NCBI GenBank assembly: GCA_016839605.1
Contig: JAEOTX010000057.1
Span: forward strand, 1 to 32,452
Length of the DNA stretch: 32,452 nucleotides
Direction: 5' to 3'
Origin: Candidatus Thorarchaeota archaeon
Lineage (GTDB): Archaea; Asgardarchaeota; Thorarchaeia; Thorarchaeales; Thorarchaeaceae
Positions 1-7,021 of the stretch are shown one piece after another. Position 1 is the stretch's first letter. Each line of letters opens with the position of its first letter. The position numbers and the translations under genes were made by a program. The notes beneath the pieces were generated by a model that ran no database searches, had not been told where the DNA came from, and saw only the letters and a program-made list of their open reading frames with translations.

Positions 1-2
1 CA

Positions 3-527
3 GTTCGAGAGGACCAACTCAAAAGTGACGTGGACCTGACTAGAAGTATCTGTGAGAGTATTAATGGTCATGTAATCGGAATCCGAGAGTTGCCTAAGGG
101 CGAATGGACCAACAGAATGCGACTGCTTGCACGGTCCTCATACGTCCACGGCTGGCACTGGCGGATACTATATCATCATCAGACGCCCTCGAATTGGCAT
201 AGAACTCTGGAGGAACTCTGGGCCGTAATGGAGGAGTATCGTATTCTGGGTCATACCGCAGGATTTCAATCCGGCCACGCTAGCTACAATTACTATCCGC
301 AGTTATTCTACGACCCTCAAGACAAGGAAGAAGAACAGAAAGTACGCGAAGCGCATAGAGATCTTGCTAAACGATTATTCAAGACAGGAGCTGTTCCGTT
401 CAAATTAGCACCGTATTGGATTGAGGGCATAGAAGAGATGAGTAGTTTCTTGGAGATGATGAAGAACCTGAAGCAAACCCTTGATCCCAAGGGGATAATG
501 AATCCTGGAGTGCTAGGAGGCATCTGA
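3..527 (+). CDS. FAD-linked oxidase, C-terminal part (5' truncated)
   Basis: The reading frame is open from the left window edge, so this is the C-terminal end of a longer gene; a GTG at 30 is in frame but need not be a start. The protein ends with a helical segment finishing in LDPKGIMNPG, the usual C-terminus of the FAD-binding oxidase/D-lactate dehydrogenase (GlcD-like) family, where the last domain closes over the flavin. A short QSGHASYNYYP stretch lies where family members usually have a His-rich, metal- or substrate-binding strand. It ends 2 bases before the next gene, an HdrD/GlcF-like iron-sulfur protein, and this pairing is typical of 2-hydroxyacid oxidases that pass electrons through Fe-S subunits. 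The substrate cannot be told from this fragment. The family call is fairly firm. Confidence 0.75.
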   Translation, partial: VREDQLKSDVDLTRSICESINGHVIGIRELPKGEWTNRMRLLARSSYVHGWHWRILYHHQTPSNWHRTLEELWAVMEEYRILGHTAGFQSGHASYNYYPQLFYDPQDKEEEQKVREAHRDLAKRLFKTGAVPFKLAPYWIEGIEEMSSFLEMMKNLKQTLDPKGIMNPGVLGGI

Positions 528-529
528 GA

Positions 530-1690
530 TTGGCCGACATAGACATGGATGAACTCCTAGAGAACTTGGCTCAATGTCGGAGGTGCGGCATCTGTCGGAA
601 CGCGGTTTATGAAGAGATGGGTTTTGATGGCGTGTGCCCAGTATGGAGAAACTCAAACGGATTTGAAACAAGTTTCATGAGAGGGAGAATCCAAGTGGCT
701 CAAGCCCTCCTCGATGAGCGAATTGAGAAGACTGCTGAAAATGTGGAGTCGCTATACACTTGCACGTTATGTGGGGCTTGCACAGAAATATGTGCGGCAG
801 AGTTCGACCCTGCGAAGACGTTAGAACAGGTTCGTGAAATCATGAATGATGCCCCAAATGATGCCCGTGATGCCATCGTTGAGAAGATTCTCACTAATCT
901 GAATCCGTATGAGGAGGATAACAGCTTAAGGAGAAATTGGGTAGAAGAGGTTGGATTTGATGTCCCGACCAAAGCATCAACGATATACTACACTGGATGT
1001 ACGGCAGGAATGAGACTTCCCACCATTGCAATCTCAACAGCCAAGATACTGAAAGCTGCAGCAGAAGACTTCGGAGTGTTGGAAGCAGAGCCCTGCTGTG
1101 GATCAGTCATGATCAGAACAGGAAAGGTAGATTCTGCGAAAGCAAATGCCGAGAAGATACGGGATGCATTTCAACAAGCAGGTGCAGAGCGTATTGTGGT
1201 TTCATGCCCTGGGTGCCTCAATACTCTGAAGAACGACTTCCCCGAACGGTTTGGAATCGAGCTTCCTGAAATAATACATATTGTCGAGTATGCAGCTGAA
1301 CTCATCAGAAATGGAGATTTAGACTTTAGAGGGCGCGGAGAAGAAAGAAAGGTCACATATCATGATCCCTGCCATCTTGGAAGAGATCTTGGTGTCTACG
1401 ATGCACCTCGCGAGATTCTTAGCGCAATCCCAGGGGTTGAGTTAATTGAGATGGAATCCAAGAAGGAAGCTGCCCTCTGCTGCGGCGCGGGAGGAGGAGT
1501 AAGGTCCTACGACACTGATCTTTCAAAACGAATTGGTGCGGATAGGATTAGACAAGCAATCGAGATTGGAGCAGAAATTATTGCGACTGCTTGTCCATTC
1601 TGTGTCAATAACTTGGAAGCCGGAGCAAGTCTTGAAGGCAGTTCGATTGGTGTAGCTGATATTGTAGACTTGTTAGCTGAAAGTCTTTGA
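530..1690 (+). CDS. HdrD/GlcF-like (Fe-S)-binding oxidoreductase subunit
   Basis: The 386-residue protein has two N-terminal [4Fe-4S] ferredoxin motifs (Cys16, 19, 22, 36 and Cys78, 81, 84, 88), then two CCG domains. Each CCG domain has a single Cys, a CCG and a CxxC (TGCTAG, EPCCGS, CPGC; then CHLGRD, CCGAGG, CPFC). This is the architecture of heterodisulfide reductase subunit D, GlcF and related electron-transfer partners. I take the TTG start at 530 because an AGGAGG-like site at 515-520 lies at good spacing; ATG 545 is the alternative. It follows the FAD oxidase with a 2-base gap, so the two probably form one membrane-associated or soluble oxidase complex. No methanogenesis gene is visible, so a true CoM-CoB disulfide reductase role is unlikely. 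A hydroxyacid:acceptor oxidoreductase is my inference. Confidence 0.82.
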   Translation: MADIDMDELLENLAQCRRCGICRNAVYEEMGFDGVCPVWRNSNGFETSFMRGRIQVAQALLDERIEKTAENVESLYTCTLCGACTEICAAEFDPAKTLEQVREIMNDAPNDARDAIVEKILTNLNPYEEDNSLRRNWVEEVGFDVPTKASTIYYTGCTAGMRLPTIAISTAKILKAAAEDFGVLEAEPCCGSVMIRTGKVDSAKANAEKIRDAFQQAGAERIVVSCPGCLNTLKNDFPERFGIELPEIIHIVEYAAELIRNGDLDFRGRGEERKVTYHDPCHLGRDLGVYDAPREILSAIPGVELIEMESKKEAALCCGAGGGVRSYDTDLSKRIGADRIRQAIEIGAEIIATACPFCVNNLEAGASLEGSSIGVADIVDLLAESL

Positions 1691-2120
1691 GCAAAATACC
1701 TCCGATTTGTAGATGATATAGAGAAGAAGGGGACGCCGGCCGGAGCCAAAGACTTGGTGCCCAATAGGGCATTTGAGGTCCACCCTCTCAATTTGAACGT
1801 GAGTAAGTGGTGCTCCAAACCACGAGATCCCGCGCCGTTCTCTGAACACTAGGTGAGAGCCGAATCTCCCTACAGGAGGACATTCGGAAAGACGTTGAAT
1901 CCGGTCACACACTTTTTTGATGTGCAAAGGAGCAACAGGCTTCAGCCAGTCGTCCAACCAAAATGTATGTAACCTAGCAACATAAGCATTTCTTCTGCTA
2001 CGAAACAACCCCAAGGTCTCACAGGTCTCATTAGCGCACTATTATATGGTCATAAAACTTTAAAAGTACACTATGAAAGAGCTGTCCGGAGCCTATTCTT
2101 CGTAGTCAGAGGTGTAAAGA
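1691..2120. other. 430-base gap with local hairpins and one weak minus-strand ORF
   Basis: No recognised gene lies here. A minus-strand frame (1673-2014, 113 residues, TTG start) overlaps the end of the HdrD-like gene by 18 bases. Its translation is rich in Arg, His and Cys and has no family signature that I recognise. A TATA-like TATAAT on the minus strand near 2041-2047 would place a start point close to 2020. The DNA also holds short inverted repeats: CCGAAT/ATTCGG with an inner CTCC/GGAG (1860-1887), GTGG/CCAC (1807-1822) and GAGG/CCTC (near 1775-1787). It may be a small gene, a structured RNA, or long leader and spacer DNA. I cannot choose between them. Confidence 0.3.
2058..2068 (+). 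promoter_or_regulatory. TATA-like box for the inositol phosphate synthase gene
   Basis: CTTTAAAAGTA fits an archaeal TATA box. A start about 26 bases downstream would give a leader of roughly 30 bases containing GAGGTG at 2109-2114, six bases before the ATG at 2121. This is pattern matching only. Confidence 0.45.
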
Positions 2121-3188
2121 ATGAATGGGATAAATGTAGCAATAGTTGGTGTAGGCAACTGCGCGTGTGCCCTTATCCAAGGAGTGGAATATTATAAGGA
2201 TGCCAAAGCTAGTGATGATTTAGTAGGCTTGAGCCATCCTGACTTTGCTGGTTTTCATGTTAGAGACATCAAGTTTGTTGCAGCTTTCGATGTTGCTGAA
2301 GGAAAAGTAGGTGCGGATCTATCCGACGCGATATTCGCAAATCCAAACAATGTAATTCGATTTGCTGACGTACCCAAGATGGGTATCAATGTAGAGATGG
2401 GCCCGGTTCATGATGGAGTAGATGACATGCTGAAGGCATTGATCAAAGTCTCTGGTGAATCCGAGTCAGATGTTGCCAAGATTCTTCGCGACTCAGGTGC
2501 AGAGATTGTGATCAGCCTATTGCCCGGATCGGCTGAAGAAGCTACAAAGTTCTATGCAGGAGCCAGCCTAGAAGCTGGCTGTGCGTTCATCAACGGAGCT
2601 CCAATACCAATAGCCTCTGACCAAGAATGGAGTAACAAATTCAAAGAGAAGGGATTGCCTCTTATTGGAGACGATCTCCAGGACCAGCTTGGCTCGACTG
2701 TATTGCATAGGAATCTGCTCCAGCTTCTTGTAGCGCGTGGCGTACGTGTCGACAAGAGCTATCAATTAGATGTAGGCGGAGGAGCTGAGTCACTGGACTC
2801 GCATTATCGCGGACGCATGAGGAAAAGAGGCGTGAAAAGCAGTGCCATCAGTCAGGACCTACCTTATGATGCACCTTTAGTAGCAGGCTCTTCAGATTTT
2901 GTGCCGTTCATGGATAACAGCAGGGAGTCGTACTTCTATATCAATGGTCGCCAGTTTGGTGGCGCTCCCATCAAGATCGACATTCGAATGGAAGTCACTG
3001 ATGGTCCAAATGCGGGACCAATACTGATGGATGCAATCCGAGGTGCAAAACTAGCCCTAAAGAGAGAGATTGGAGGCGCACTTGAGTCAATCTCAGCCTA
3101 CGGTTTCAAGATGCCTCCCACGCCCACCACGATGTACAGAGCTGAAAGATGGGTTGAGGAGTTTCTGCTTGGGAAAAGGAAACTCTAG
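2121..3188 (+). CDS. ino1: myo-inositol-1-phosphate synthase
   Basis: This 355-residue protein converts glucose-6-phosphate to inositol-1-phosphate using NAD, the first step toward archaeal phosphatidylinositol-type lipids and inositol solutes. It starts with a Rossmann nucleotide-binding loop, VAIVGVGNCACALIQG (residues 6-21), of the form seen in archaeal and actinobacterial enzymes. Other family segments are GDDLQDQLGSTVLHRNLL, where the catalytic lysine and NAD contacts of the family lie nearby, and YQLDVGGGAESLD. The length matches the short prokaryotic type (about 350-390) rather than the eukaryotic type (about 500). GAGGTG lies six bases before the ATG. The gene stands alone on this strand, ends 4 bases from a convergent gene, and has its own TATA-like box. 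Together with the geranylgeranyl reductase gene at 29380 it points to ether-lipid synthesis. Confidence 0.93.
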   Translation: MNGINVAIVGVGNCACALIQGVEYYKDAKASDDLVGLSHPDFAGFHVRDIKFVAAFDVAEGKVGADLSDAIFANPNNVIRFADVPKMGINVEMGPVHDGVDDMLKALIKVSGESESDVAKILRDSGAEIVISLLPGSAEEATKFYAGASLEAGCAFINGAPIPIASDQEWSNKFKEKGLPLIGDDLQDQLGSTVLHRNLLQLLVARGVRVDKSYQLDVGGGAESLDSHYRGRMRKRGVKSSAISQDLPYDAPLVAGSSDFVPFMDNSRESYFYINGRQFGGAPIKIDIRMEVTDGPNAGPILMDAIRGAKLALKREIGGALESISAYGFKMPPTPTTMYRAERWVEEFLLGKRKL

Positions 3189-3192
3189 ATGA

Positions 3193-3588
3193 CTACTCAT
3201 GTACCTTCATATAATCAGTCACGAGAGTCTTCAGCTGATCAAGCTTGGAGATGATCTTGAAGTCAGTTTCTTCTCCTACCTCTTCTAAAATCTCGTTGAA
3301 TGCGATTACTGATTTGTAGTCACGTTCGTGTTCCTCGCGGACCGTTTTCTTCTTTGCCGCGGGATCAAAGACAACAATGAGATTCTCAGGTTCAAAATTG
3401 ATGACTATGCTCCGGTCCAGATACTGCACTTTCTTACACTTGGGACATTGAACTCTGTTTGCCTTTCCAGATTTCAAGTTCTTTGCAAGTTCACGGTCCT
3501 GAGAGAGGTCTATGTGATCAATCACATTACATTCGTAGACCTTCTTGCATTTCACACACTTAATCTCTGCAGCACTTCTTCCTGCCAT
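3193..3588 (-). CDS. CpXC-type zinc-ribbon protein
   Basis: The 131-residue protein has two CxxC knuckles, Cys11/14 and Cys48/51, separated by a segment that reads like the CpXC domain (VIDHIDLSQDRELAKNLKSG, then VQCPKC and a strand about residues 60-78). The C-terminal third is helical and charged. I prefer ATG 3588 over the GTG at 3609 because a GGTGAT site sits just ahead of it; that motif recurs before other genes here. CpXC proteins are found widely in bacteria and archaea, and the function is not known to me. It is convergent with the inositol phosphate synthase gene and is followed upstream by the VTT-like membrane protein on the same strand, about 64 bases away. Confidence 0.6.
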   Translation of the reverse strand: MAGRSAAEIKCVKCKKVYECNVIDHIDLSQDRELAKNLKSGKANRVQCPKCKKVQYLDRSIVINFEPENLIVVFDPAAKKKTVREEHERDYKSVIAFNEILEEVGEETDFKIISKLDQLKTLVTDYMKVHE

Positions 3589-3651
3589 CTTATCACCAGA
3601 GCGAAGCACTACATCGTTATGTAGCTCTTAAGAGTTCCTACATGAGCCAAA

Positions 3652-4284
3652 TTAGGGGCGGCTTCCTTCAATTACACCGAGGTGATCAGTCTCTTCGCTC
3701 ATAGAATCATCATCAGACTGGCGTTTGAAAATTACTCCAAGAATGATGGCTGTCAATGCGATAGATCCAACAACAGTAGGCATCGACCCAAAGAGAGAAC
3801 TCACAGCTGATGCGATGAGTGCGCCTGGAATGGTGACTGCCACTTTCCCAAGGTAGTAACTAGCAAAGAACTTGGGGACACTATATTGAGTTAGGCCACA
3901 ATAGATTACTATTGGGTCATCTGGAACTGGAGAGCCAGCTGAGAGAAGAAGAGCAATAGCGCCCCATTTCTGTACTCTTGCACGCTCTAAATCGATTTTC
4001 GCCAACATGCCCTCTGACAACACAACACGTGAGCCGCGCATTGCGTAGTAAAGAATGACTTTTGAAATAGTGGCAGCAAGAGCGACGACAATCCCAATCT
4101 GAGCTGCTAGTGGGATTGCGACAGCAAGGGGTCGCTCTCCAGGAAACATGAAAAGATAGGCAACTGCCGCCAGCACCATATTGCTAGGGCTAATGAAAGG
4201 AATCAAATTGATTGCAAGGCAGACAATGAATAAGCCTAGATAGCCCTGCAGTATCAAATCTATGACTATGTCCTGCATGTCCAC
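3652..4284 (-). CDS. VTT/DedA-like multi-pass membrane protein
   Basis: About 210 residues with roughly five hydrophobic segments (near 8-28, 35-50, 57-80, 108-122 and 150-185). An amphipathic segment, LIPFISPSNMVLAAVAYL, near the N-terminus and the SAGSPVPDDPIVIYCGL / SYYLGKVAVTIPGA stretch resemble the re-entrant loops and Gly-Lys helix of the VTT (SNARE-associated, DedA) family, which includes lipid scramblase-like and flippase-like proteins. The match is by pattern only. The listed start is a GTG; ATG at 4278 is two codons later and equally possible. It lies 13 bases after the AbrB-like gene and is probably co-transcribed with it. A small-export or general membrane protein is an alternative. 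Confidence 0.5.
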   Translation of the reverse strand: MDMQDIVIDLILQGYLGLFIVCLAINLIPFISPSNMVLAAVAYLFMFPGERPLAVAIPLAAQIGIVVALAATISKVILYYAMRGSRVVLSEGMLAKIDLERARVQKWGAIALLLSAGSPVPDDPIVIYCGLTQYSVPKFFASYYLGKVAVTIPGALIASAVSSLFGSMPTVVGSIALTAIILGVIFKRQSDDDSMSEETDHLGVIEGSRP

Positions 4285-4297
4285 TCAGCAACTCATT

Positions 4298-4720
4298 TCA
4301 TGAATGCACGTTCTCGATGTGGACATAGCTGACGCCTTCGAGTGCTGCAAGTTCGTTCCTCAGATCATCCACCGTATTGGTAAGCTGTCCAGGATTGAAG
4401 TAGCACTCATAGAAGCATCTCGTGCCGCGAAGGCAGACACCAGTTGAAAATAACAGATCGACAAGACCTGCTGACTTGAAGACTTGCGAGAGCTGAGTTA
4501 AGAAGTCATTTGTGAGTTTCTTAATCTCGACCGACAGAAAGCTTACCTCTTTGTCTTCGAGCGGGAAGATCTTGATGAGTCGGTCCTTGTGTACTAACAC
4601 CATCAATCCATTATTGGTCCCCATGGCGTCTTTGAATTGTGCAGGAAACTTCACATTCTCGTTGGCATCAAAAACGAGAACTCTACCGGCCGTAGCTCCA
4701 TCATAGTCTTCAGACATCAT
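4298..4720 (-). CDS. AbrB-like small protein with possible ACT-like C-terminal domain
   Basis: The 140-residue protein begins with a strand-rich segment (residues about 12-55: RVLVFDANENVKFPAQFKD, then LMVLVHKDRLIKIFPLE). It follows the spacing of the swapped-hairpin AbrB/SpoVT DNA-binding fold, including the Pro-x-x-F helix and the closing I-x-I-x-P strand. The C-terminal half has two conserved-looking Cys (CLRGTRCFYEC) and ends LRNELAALEGVSYVHIENV, which reads like the last helix and strand of an ACT or NikR-like effector domain. A transcriptional regulator is therefore likely but unproven. GGGTGAT lies five bases before tandem ATG codons. It appears to head a two-gene minus-strand unit with the VTT-like membrane protein. 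Confidence 0.42.
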   Translation of the reverse strand: MMSEDYDGATAGRVLVFDANENVKFPAQFKDAMGTNNGLMVLVHKDRLIKIFPLEDKEVSFLSVEIKKLTNDFLTQLSQVFKSAGLVDLLFSTGVCLRGTRCFYECYFNPGQLTNTVDDLRNELAALEGVSYVHIENVHS

Positions 4721-4785
4721 ATCACCCTTTCGAGTTTCCCCAGACTCCGCTGGTGAAGTCTAACATTCTAGGATTTACGTTACAC

Positions 4786-4795
4786 GAATATAAGT
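4786..4795. promoter_or_regulatory. TATA-like element between divergent genes
   Basis: GAATATAAGT sits between the AbrB-like gene (minus) and the Cas4-like pair (plus). It reads as a TATA-like box on both strands, placing possible start points near 4764 (minus) and 4816 (plus). Spacing suits the minus-strand gene better. Direction is not settled. Confidence 0.3.
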
Positions 4796-4876
4796 AAAGC
4801 TCCTATGATTGCGGTGATGGAGTAAAACACCTCCTAGACTCATGTACCTTCCTTCAACACCTCAAATCCGAAAACT

Positions 4877-5176
4877 GTGCACCTTTTGAGGACTCAGACG
4901 GCACGAATCACTAGATGCAGAATGAAAGATCCAAAAAGAGGAACACTAGGAAGGTATCGAGATGTGTCTGAACTTCGCATCCAGTTCCAGTGTGAGTATC
5001 GATTCTACATCAGGCAAATGCAAGGCGAAGAATCCTCTAATGCCAGTAGAGAGGGCTCAAGGCTTCATCGAGAGGTTGGAATGAATCCAGGTCCTGGTCG
5101 CTCGTTGAATGCCTCAGTTATGGCAATAATTGTGATTGTGACCATTGCAGCTGCATTACTATGGGTGTTTGGGTGA
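4877..5176 (+). CDS. membrane-anchored Cas4-like nuclease, N-terminal half
   Basis: 99 residues from GTG 4877 (85 from ATG 4922; neither has a clear ribosome site). Residues 28-68 read RDVSELRIQFQCEYRFYIRQ, then EGSRLHREVG. This is the N-terminal signature of Cas4 and related RecB-type PD-(D/E)XK nucleases: a Fe-S cysteine (Cys39) in a Cys-x-x-x-Phe-Tyr helix, followed by the Gly-x-x-x-His motif (His64). The protein then ends in one transmembrane helix (about 80-98) with no nuclease core. The missing parts (Asp, Glu-x-Lys, Gln and three more cysteines) are all in the next gene. The TGA at 5174-5176 lies inside the GGGTGAT site that precedes the next gene's ATG, so translation is probably coupled. 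No CRISPR or cas1/cas2 gene is near. The role is unknown; a membrane-tethered DNA nuclease is the inference. Confidence 0.55.
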   Translation: MHLLRTQTARITRCRMKDPKRGTLGRYRDVSELRIQFQCEYRFYIRQMQGEESSNASREGSRLHREVGMNPGPGRSLNASVMAIIVIVTIAAALLWVFG

Positions 5177-5181
5177 TATCG

Positions 5182-5838
5182 ATGGATCCTTTCGCGAGTG
5201 CCATTCTCCTTGCTGTGTTTATTGGAGGTGTCTTTGCAATACTCCATATGAGCTCTGGAGGTGCTTTCAATACCGCGGGCCGGCGCATTAGAAAGGCTCA
5301 ATCGTGTGAATGGACGCTAGCTGACTTCCTAAGTCTAAGGAGCACGCCGAACTCCAATAGATCATTTCTCTTCAATGAACAGCTAGTCTTTTCGTTGGGG
5401 CACCGGTTCAATGGCAGGTTCGATAACGCCGTCTTGCATTGGGAAGAAGCGCCTGTTCTGGACGCCATCATCGAACGTAAATTCCCCACTAGACATCTTC
5501 CAAAAAAGCCAAGAGACGAGGATATCTTCCAGGCAGGACTCTACGCTCTTGCCTTAATGGAGAGTGGTGTGTCTTGCGCTTCTACTAGGCTTGTTCTCAT
5601 CTATTGCTTGCAGAAGAATGCAAAGCAATGTGTTGGCCGAAACCATAATGACTGTGTGGTATGCAGTAATGGACTGGTGTTCAGCAGAAGATACAACCAA
5701 AAGCATGTGTTGCGAGCATTGGAAAAGCTTGACGAAGTCTGGTATCATGGACGAGAACCAAGAGCGGATCCCACAGAATGGAAATGCCGAGGTTGCCCAT
5801 ATGGACGAAATGGCACTTGTAATCATTCAGCTGCATAG
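5182..5838 (+). CDS. membrane-anchored Cas4-like nuclease, catalytic half
   Basis: The protein opens with a transmembrane helix (MDPFASAILLAVFIGGVFAI), then carries a PD-(D/E)XK core. Numbering from ATG 5161, the core is GRFDNAV (Asp88), IIERKF (Glu105, Lys107) and FQAGLYAL (Gln124, Tyr128), and the tail CRGCPYGRNGTC holds Cys209, 212 and 220. That is the Cas4 order, except that the first Fe-S cysteine and the Gly-x-x-x-His motif are absent here and lie in the preceding gene. Four further cysteines (139, 149, 157, 165-168 region) sit between core and tail. I choose ATG 5182 (218 residues) because GGGTGAT at 5171-5177 precedes it by four bases; ATG 5161, which overlaps the previous gene by 16 bases, is the alternative. 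The active nuclease probably needs both products. Confidence 0.62.
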   Translation: MDPFASAILLAVFIGGVFAILHMSSGGAFNTAGRRIRKAQSCEWTLADFLSLRSTPNSNRSFLFNEQLVFSLGHRFNGRFDNAVLHWEEAPVLDAIIERKFPTRHLPKKPRDEDIFQAGLYALALMESGVSCASTRLVLIYCLQKNAKQCVGRNHNDCVVCSNGLVFSRRYNQKHVLRALEKLDEVWYHGREPRADPTEWKCRGCPYGRNGTCNHSAA

Positions 5839-6163
5839 GCAAAAGACATTTGACGATTCAACCCATTTCATTTTCAAGGTGATCTTAATCCGAGTACAGT
5901 AGTATCATAAGTTCTAGCTTCCTTGATGAAGATCTGGGACAGGGGTGATCTTTCTAATCCATTTTCTCTCTATTCATCGTGACTCGCTCAATTATGGAAG
6001 AATCAAGTCATCCTCAGAATATTGTTTACTGTCAAACCAAGTACCTCCGTAAATGAAGGAAAGCGATGCTCAATGTAGACAATATATTAACGTTTGGATT
6101 GAAGTTCAGCCCTTTCTTTTGCGAGTTTCTGTTCCTATCATTTTGAGAGTAAGTATTCGTTTC
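5839..6163. other. 325-base convergent intergenic region
   Basis: This lies between the ends of the Cas4-like pair (plus) and the ABC operon (minus). No credible ORF or RNA gene was found. It is AT-rich with scattered T-runs that could end transcription from either side. It holds one copy of a 17-base motif also found near 10579. Confidence 0.4.
6019..6035. repeat. 17-base motif, copy 1
   Basis: ATATTGTTTACTGTCAA here and ATATTATTTACTGTCAA at 10579-10595 differ at one base. Both lie in the gaps flanking the ABC operon. It could be a regulator site, a promoter element (TTGACAGTAAA-type on the minus strand) or chance. Confidence 0.35.
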
Positions 6164-6484
6164 TTAGCAACTATTTGAAAATGCCTTTTGCAATCTTCCT
6201 TTTCCGTCATAGCCAATGGTTTTATTCCAAAAGTATCTCATCATCATTTCCCTATCACTAGAAACCTCGTTCTCTGAGATATATTGGAAAATGGTTTCCC
6301 AAGTTACTCGTGGAAATTGCCTTCGCTGATTTTCTTTTATATGCCTCTTGAAGACAGATTCAATATTAGATTCTCGTTCAGACAAAACCAAACTAATAAG
6401 ATAGATGATTGAAGCCACAATTATCATGACTATGCCGGCTATGGCAGAAACCACGTTCAGTCCAACTTGAATGGCTTGATACAT
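6164..6484 (-). CDS. small single-pass membrane protein, last gene of the ABC operon
   Basis: 106 residues. One long hydrophobic segment at about 8-35 is followed by a soluble, charged tail of about 70 residues (ERESNIESVFKRHIKENQRR, then a helix-rich stretch with several Met and Glu). The tail has a helix-strand rhythm that could be a small winged-helix fold, but I see no diagnostic motif. It follows the second accessory gene by about 20 bases and lacks a good ribosome site (GGGCTGG only). Its place at the end of the transporter operon suggests a role there, perhaps regulation or assembly, and this is inference. No function is assigned. Confidence 0.55.
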   Translation of the reverse strand: MYQAIQVGLNVVSAIAGIVMIIVASIIYLISLVLSERESNIESVFKRHIKENQRRQFPRVTWETIFQYISENEVSSDREMMMRYFWNKTIGYDGKGRLQKAFSNSC

Positions 6485-6503
6485 TCATGCCAGCCCTGGG
6501 GTG

Positions 6504-7019
6504 TTACTGTTGAGTTTTCCAAATGTGACGCTTCCATGTTTCGCGTATCGTTCCCAACAGCAGAATTGTGATAAAGCCTGCCAAAGTCAGGATAATCCCA
6601 GTAAATAGAATCCCAGAATGGGGGAGTGGTCTTGCGACTTCGATGTGGAAAAAAATGGTTTCATTGTTATAGGGTGTGACAAGAATGGCATACATTCCTG
6701 GCAGGGGGATTTCAATCACATCGGAGTAGTTTTTAATTCCCTCAAGTGCGATTAATGGGTGAGTTTCTTCTAAGGACGCGTTCTCAAGTGCAATCATCAA
6801 TTCATCGTAACTCACTATATAGACGCAGAGAACGCTGCTGTTGTACGTATAGACCTCTATGTACGTGTTTCCGACTGCACCAAACACCCTCCCTTCGTAT
6901 GCGCCATGTTCAACTTCGGAGCTAAAGCCAAATTCACTAGATGGGACAAAGGAGATCAACAGAAAAGTGATCCCAATGATCATCAGCAACTTGCCGATTC
7001 TCACCGCAACTGAAGCCAT
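6504..7019 (-). CDS. two-helix membrane accessory protein of ABC exporter, copy 2
   Basis: 171 residues with an N-terminal membrane helix (about 8-27), an external domain of about 100 residues and a second helix near 135-157. It is a paralogue of the protein at 7828-8409. They share the ALENASL segment and DVIEIPLPGMYAILVTPYNNE, which matches DIIEIPSPGVYAILVTSYDND in the other copy. The external part is strand-rich and looks like a small beta-sandwich. I place the start at ATG 7019, two bases after the stop of the permease gene, with GGAGAT six bases ahead; an upstream in-frame start at 7094 would overlap the permease and gives an unlikely basic extension. It probably works beside the permease as a sensor or lid, but nothing in the sequence proves this. 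Confidence 0.68.
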   Translation of the reverse strand: MASVAVRIGKLLMIIGITFLLISFVPSSEFGFSSEVEHGAYEGRVFGAVGNTYIEVYTYNSSVLCVYIVSYDELMIALENASLEETHPLIALEGIKNYSDVIEIPLPGMYAILVTPYNNETIFFHIEVARPLPHSGILFTGIILTLAGFITILLLGTIRETWKRHIWKTQQ

Positions 7020-7021
7020 CT

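Noticed and set aside
530..1690. Methanogen heterodisulfide reductase
   Set aside because: The partner is a FAD oxidase and not HdrE/HdrABC, and no methanogenesis gene is present.
1691..2120. RNase P RNA or SRP RNA
   Set aside because: The conserved core sequences of these RNAs were not found on either strand.
5155..5180. Programmed -1 frameshift joining the two Cas4-like halves
   Set aside because: The overlap has no X-XXY-YYZ slippery heptamer in the right frame, and the second half has its own ribosome-site-like GGGTGAT.
4877..5838. Cas4-like genes as evidence for a CRISPR-Cas locus
   Set aside because: No repeats, cas1, cas2 or effector gene is seen in the window.
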